Of a stretch of DNA of 7,756 nt, positions 4,600-7,756 are shown one piece after another (position 1 is the stretch's first letter; each line of letters starts with the position of its first letter). The stretch spans positions 1-7,756 of the forward strand of contig CAZMXS010000112.1 in assembly GCA_964570325.1 (NCBI GenBank), written 5' to 3'. The position numbers and the translations under genes were made by a program. Origin of the DNA: CAZMXS01 sp964570325 (GTDB lineage: Bacteria; Verrucomicrobiota; Kiritimatiellia; CAIQIC01; CAZMXS01). Below the pieces are notes generated by a model. The model was given only the letters and a program-made list of their open reading frames with translations, did no database searches and had not been told where the DNA came from.

Positions 4600-7500
4600 A
4601 GCCGCTGTGCCTCTCAATGACCGCATTCGGGCCGTTCGTCGAATGCCAGCGCGTGGATTTCCGCCAGTTTGAGCGCCACCGCCTGTTTCTCATCGCGGGC
4701 CCCATCGGCGCCGGCAAGACGACTATTCTGGATGCGATTGTTTTTGCGCTCTACGGCGTGTCGTCCGGTGACGAGCGCAAGCCCCCGAACATGCGCAGCC
4801 AGTTCGCGCGCCCGGACTTGAAAACCGAGGTGGCGCTCGATTTCGCGGTTGGGGACCGGGTTTACCGGGCCATCCGCGCTCCCGAGCAGACGTTGGCGAA
4901 GAAACGCGGTCGCGGCGAAACGAAAAGCGCGGCCACGGCGGCGCTGTACGACCGTACGGGTTGCGCGTCGGACGCTGAAGAAGGTCAGTTGCTCGAAAGC
5001 CGGATCGAGGCCGTGAATCGCAGGGTGGAAGAACTCCTCGGTTTCAGCGCCAGTCAATTTCGGCAGGTCATTATCCTCCCGCAGGGGCAATTTCGAGATT
5101 TTCTGGCCAGTAACACGCGCGAGCGCGAGGAAATCCTCAAGGTGCTTTTCGATGTCAGTCGCTGTGAACGATTTGAGAAACTGGCGCGTGACAAGGTGGC
5201 GGCGCTGGATGCCGCGGCCCTCGAGCGCGAGAGCCGGCGCGCGGTCCTGCTGGAGGGATTCTCATCGCCCGAGGCCTTGGGGGGGGCGGTGATTGTCGGC
5301 AGGGGACGGGTGCAGGAATTGGAGCGCGCGGCCGCCCAGGCAGTCGAGGCTGAAAAGGCCGCCGCGCTTGCGGTTCAGAATGCGCGCGCCGTGCAGCGGG
5401 CTTATGACGACTGCAAGCGGGCGCGGGCCATAGTGGATAACCTGAACCAGCGGCAGGCGGAAATGCAACAGACCGCCCAAGCCATCGCGCGCGCGGAAAA
5501 AGCCGCCCCGCTGGTTCCGCGGTTGGATGAGTTGGACGCGGTTCGCAAGGACTTGGCCGCGCAGCGCCGGAAATTGGCTGACGATCGCGTTGCGCTGGAG
5601 GCGGCCGTCCGGGAAGCGGCGGTGGCGGAGCAAACGCTGTCCGAACGCGAAGCGCGCCGGCCGCAAGCGGAGACGCTCAAGGCCGCTGCAGCTCAACTGG
5701 AACCGTTGCGGGCGAAACTTCGCGATCTTGAGGGCGCGCGTCAGAAATGCGCGGATGCCAACGCGAAAGCCGAGAATACTCGCCTGCGTTTGGAGGTAAC
5801 CAAGCGTGAACTCGATGCGACCCGGGACGCCTTGGCGAAGGACGAGGCCGAACTGTCGCAGGTCCAGGCCGCCGGCGCGCGCCAGGGCGAATTGAAAGCC
5901 AGATTGGATATCGCACAGGAGAATCTGAAGCGCTGCACGGAGCTGGTCAAGGAAAACGAGGCCGAGGCTGGCTGCGGCCAGGCGCTTGGCAAGGCGGCAG
6001 AGGAGGTTGCGCGGGTCGCGGAGGCTTTCGATCGCGCGCGTGAACGATATGCGGCGATCAAGGCGCGGTGGATGGCGAGTCGCGCCGGGCAACTGGCGGC
6101 CGGATTGCAACCTGGCCAGCCGTGCCCGGTCTGTGGTTCGCTTGTGCATCCGGCTCCGGCCCGAGCCGCAGACGAGGATGCGACGGATGCGGCGCTGGCC
6201 CGCGAGGAGAAGGCGCTCGCGACAGCCCAAGCCCTGTGGGATGAGGCCCGGAAGCGCCAGGGCGAATGCGAAAAGCTGGCCGGGCAGGCGCGCGAGCGCG
6301 TGGCGGCGCTGGAGCGTCAACTGGGCGCTCGGAGTGGCGCGCCCATCTTGGTTTTCGAGCAGGAATTGAGTGCGTTGAAGCAGGAGATCAAGGCGGCCGA
6401 AGCGAGTAGCGACCTGGCCCGGACTCTCACGGCGCGGATTCAAGAGGGACGGAAAGCGATAGACCAGCTTGAAAAGGCGCGTGACGACTTGCAGGCGGCG
6501 GTTACGGATCAGTGGGCAACAGCGCGGAGCTTGGACGACCAGGTTCGTTTGCTGGATCAGGAAATCCCCGAGGCATATCGTGTGCCCCAGGCCTTGGAGC
6601 GGGCAATTGCCGAGAAGAAAGACGCCGCGGCCACGATTGAAAGCGAAATTAAAGCAGGGCGGGCCAGTCGCGATGGCGCGCGTGAGAAGCAAACCACTAT
6701 TCACGGGCAGGTTACGGCCGGGGAAAGCTCCGTTCGGCAGGTTGAAAGCCGCGAGCAGGCGCTGGCGCAGCAGGTCGCGGAATTGTTGAGCGCGGCCGGG
6801 TTTGCCGATGGGGCGGCGTGTCGCCGCGATGCCATGGCTGCGCCGGACATGGAGCGGAAACGCGAAGAGTTGCGCGAACATGAGCGCGCATTGTCTGAAG
6901 CGCGCGGCCGGCTTCGGAAAACCGAGGAGGACTTGGCTGGGCGCGCCTTGCCGGATGTGCCCGCGTTGGAACAAGCCCACGGAATAGCGGCAGAAACCGC
7001 TAAAAAATTGGGAGGCGAACTGGCTGAAGAACGGGCGGGTGTAAAGGCTTTGTCGGAGCGATTGGCGCAGGTGCAAAAATTGGACGAGGAGGAGCGAGCC
7101 GCGCGCGAGCGAGAGGCGGCCCTGCGCTCCATCGCGGCCGCCGCCGCTGGCGATAATGCATTGAATCTCAAGTTCTCGGCTTTTGCGCTGGCCGCCTACC
7201 TGGACGAGGTGCTGCAAGTGGCTTCACAGCGCTTACGCCTGATGAGCGCCGGGCGTTATGCGTTGCAGCGGGCGCAAGTCACGGGTGGGCGTGGTTTTCA
7301 GGGGTTGGACCTGGAGGTTTTCGACGAGAACAGCGGGCAGACGCGGCCGGCGGTGTCCTTGTCCGGCGGCGAGAGTTTTCTGGCGTCGTTGGCCCTTGCG
7401 CTGGGGCTGGCGGACACTGTCCAGGCCATTGCCGGGGGCCGGCGGTTGGAGTCCATATTCATTGACGAGGGGTTCGGTTCGTTGGATTCCGTCGCGCTGG

Positions 7501-7649
7501 AGTTGGCGCAGCGTTGCGTCGCCGATATCCAGGCGAGCGGGCGGCTGGTGGGCTTGATCAGCCATGTCGAGGAGATGAAGGCCTGGACACCGGCCCGGCT
7601 CCAGATTGCCAAAACCCGAAGCGGCAGCGTGCTGGAGGTGGTGGCATGA
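4596..7649 (+). CDS. sbcC: SbcC, Rad50-family SMC-like ATPase
   Basis: 1017 residues, typical for SbcC. It is the ATPase and DNA-tethering half of SbcCD. The N-terminal ATPase lobe contains Walker A GPIGAGKTT (35-43) and a Q-loop LPQGQF (161-166). Two long coiled-coil arms (roughly 180-500 and 520-850, rich in A, E, R, K, Q) flank the zinc hook CPVC at 510-513, almost exactly mid-protein, which dimerises two complexes through one zinc ion. The C-terminal lobe has the ABC signature SLSGGE (921-926), Walker B IFIDE (954-958) and the following D-loop GSLD (961-964). GGAGG (4584-4588) lies 7 nt upstream of the ATG, and the ATGA overlap with sbcD implies coupled translation and matched amounts of the two subunits. 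Intact, with no frameshift seen. A long open frame on the opposite strand is a codon-bias shadow. Confidence 0.97.
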   Translation: MKPLCLSMTAFGPFVECQRVDFRQFERHRLFLIAGPIGAGKTTILDAIVFALYGVSSGDERKPPNMRSQFARPDLKTEVALDFAVGDRVYRAIRAPEQTLAKKRGRGETKSAATAALYDRTGCASDAEEGQLLESRIEAVNRRVEELLGFSASQFRQVIILPQGQFRDFLASNTREREEILKVLFDVSRCERFEKLARDKVAALDAAALERESRRAVLLEGFSSPEALGGAVIVGRGRVQELERAAAQAVEAEKAAALAVQNARAVQRAYDDCKRARAIVDNLNQRQAEMQQTAQAIARAEKAAPLVPRLDELDAVRKDLAAQRRKLADDRVALEAAVREAAVAEQTLSEREARRPQAETLKAAAAQLEPLRAKLRDLEGARQKCADANAKAENTRLRLEVTKRELDATRDALAKDEAELSQVQAAGARQGELKARLDIAQENLKRCTELVKENEAEAGCGQALGKAAEEVARVAEAFDRARERYAAIKARWMASRAGQLAAGLQPGQPCPVCGSLVHPAPARAADEDATDAALAREEKALATAQALWDEARKRQGECEKLAGQARERVAALERQLGARSGAPILVFEQELSALKQEIKAAEASSDLARTLTARIQEGRKAIDQLEKARDDLQAAVTDQWATARSLDDQVRLLDQEIPEAYRVPQALERAIAEKKDAAATIESEIKAGRASRDGAREKQTTIHGQVTAGESSVRQVESREQALAQQVAELLSAAGFADGAACRRDAMAAPDMERKREELREHERALSEARGRLRKTEEDLAGRALPDVPALEQAHGIAAETAKKLGGELAEERAGVKALSERLAQVQKLDEEERAAREREAALRSIAAAAAGDNALNLKFSAFALAAYLDEVLQVASQRLRLMSAGRYALQRAQVTGGRGFQGLDLEVFDENSGQTRPAVSLSGGESFLASLALALGLADTVQAIAGGRRLESIFIDEGFGSLDSVALELAQRCVADIQASGRLVGLISHVEEMKAWTPARLQIAKTRSGSVLEVVA

Positions 7650-7673
7650 GGTAGCTTCAGTAATTATTGAGTA

Positions 7674-7702
7674 TTCACAATTAGAGTGACAACTAGTATG
7701 AG
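7674..7702 (+). promoter_or_regulatory. Candidate promoter for the gene at the right edge
   Basis: TTCACA (7674-7679, 5 of 6) is 17 nt from TATGAG (7697-7702, 4 of 6) in the AT-rich gap after sbcC. Initiation near 7709 would give a short leader of about 13 nt before ATG 7722. No convincing terminator hairpin with a T-run follows sbcC. Confidence 0.3.
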
Positions 7703-7721
7703 ATAAGATAGGCTCCGGTTC

Positions 7722-7756
7722 ATGAACATGAAGGAACTGGAGCAGAGGCGGCGAGA
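7722..7756 (+). CDS. Start of an unidentified gene, cut by the window edge
   Basis: Only 11 complete codons are visible, starting MNMKELEQRRR; a second in-frame ATG lies at 7728. The ribosome site is poor. The charged helical start recalls short bacterial hypothetical proteins that open with MKELE-type helices (for example DUF6788-like proteins), but this is far too little sequence to assign. It may not be a gene. Confidence 0.35.
   Translation, partial: MNMKELEQRRR

Noticed and set aside
5262..7217. A 651-codon open frame on the minus strand, opposite sbcC.
   Set aside because: It is antisense to a fully intact SbcC with all motifs. The GC-rich, Ala/Glu/Arg-rich coiled-coil codons suppress stops on the other strand; the translation is Leu/Arg/Gln-rich with no recognisable domain.
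7661..7683. A possible terminator hairpin after sbcC (TAATT with AATTA).
   Set aside because: Only five A-T pairs with mismatches inside and no T-run after it; too weak to call.
2632..7710. The 9-mer GATAAGATA occurs at 2632-2640 and 7702-7710, both in gaps upstream of genes.
   Set aside because: Many 9-mers are expected to recur in a window of this size, and the two sites sit at very different distances from the next start codon.

Overview
The window looks like chromosomal housekeeping DNA from a GC-rich, Gram-negative bacterium. The Gram-negative call rests on a GspC-like type II secretion protein. The gene mix (zinc-ribbon coiled-coil protein of the CT398/HP0958 type, stand-alone GspC, YbjN-like protein, SbcCD) would fit the Verrucomicrobiota/Kiritimatiellota/Lentisphaerota (PVC) side of the tree. 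That placement is an inference from gene style, not something the sequence proves.

Layout. 1-64 holds nothing recognisable. 65-181 (minus strand) is an initiator tRNA gene (anticodon CAU) with encoded CCA and its own intrinsic terminator. A divergent promoter region (182-316) separates it from a plus-strand gene for a coiled-coil protein ending in a C4 zinc ribbon (317-1024). The RNase P RNA gene rnpB follows (about 1051-1452); its probable promoter lies inside the 3' end of the zinc-ribbon gene. A GspC-like inner-membrane protein starts only 21 nt after rnpB (1474-2382). A 344-nt non-coding spacer (2383-2726) contains three GC-rich inverted repeats, a run of nine A and a possible promoter. 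Then comes an apparent operon: YbjN-domain protein (2727-3293), a possible 40-residue basic ORF joined by an ATGA overlap (3290-3412), sbcD (3430-4599) and sbcC (4596-7649), the last two also joined by ATGA. An AT-richer gap (7650-7721) precedes the first codons of another plus-strand gene cut by the window edge.

How it fits together. The first third concerns RNA: RNase P matures tRNA 5' ends, including that of the neighbouring initiator tRNA. SbcC and SbcD form the Mre11-Rad50-type nuclease/ATPase that opens hairpins and processes DNA ends; the start-stop overlap suggests coupled translation. The YbjN-like protein sits at the head of that transcription unit, but nothing in the sequence shows a functional link. 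I saw no mobile element, CRISPR array or phage gene. The points most worth a second look are the A29:U41 pair in the initiator tRNA, the tight packing around rnpB, the small ORF between ybjN-like and sbcD, and the hairpin-rich spacer. I do not see clear evidence for a new defence or mobile system.
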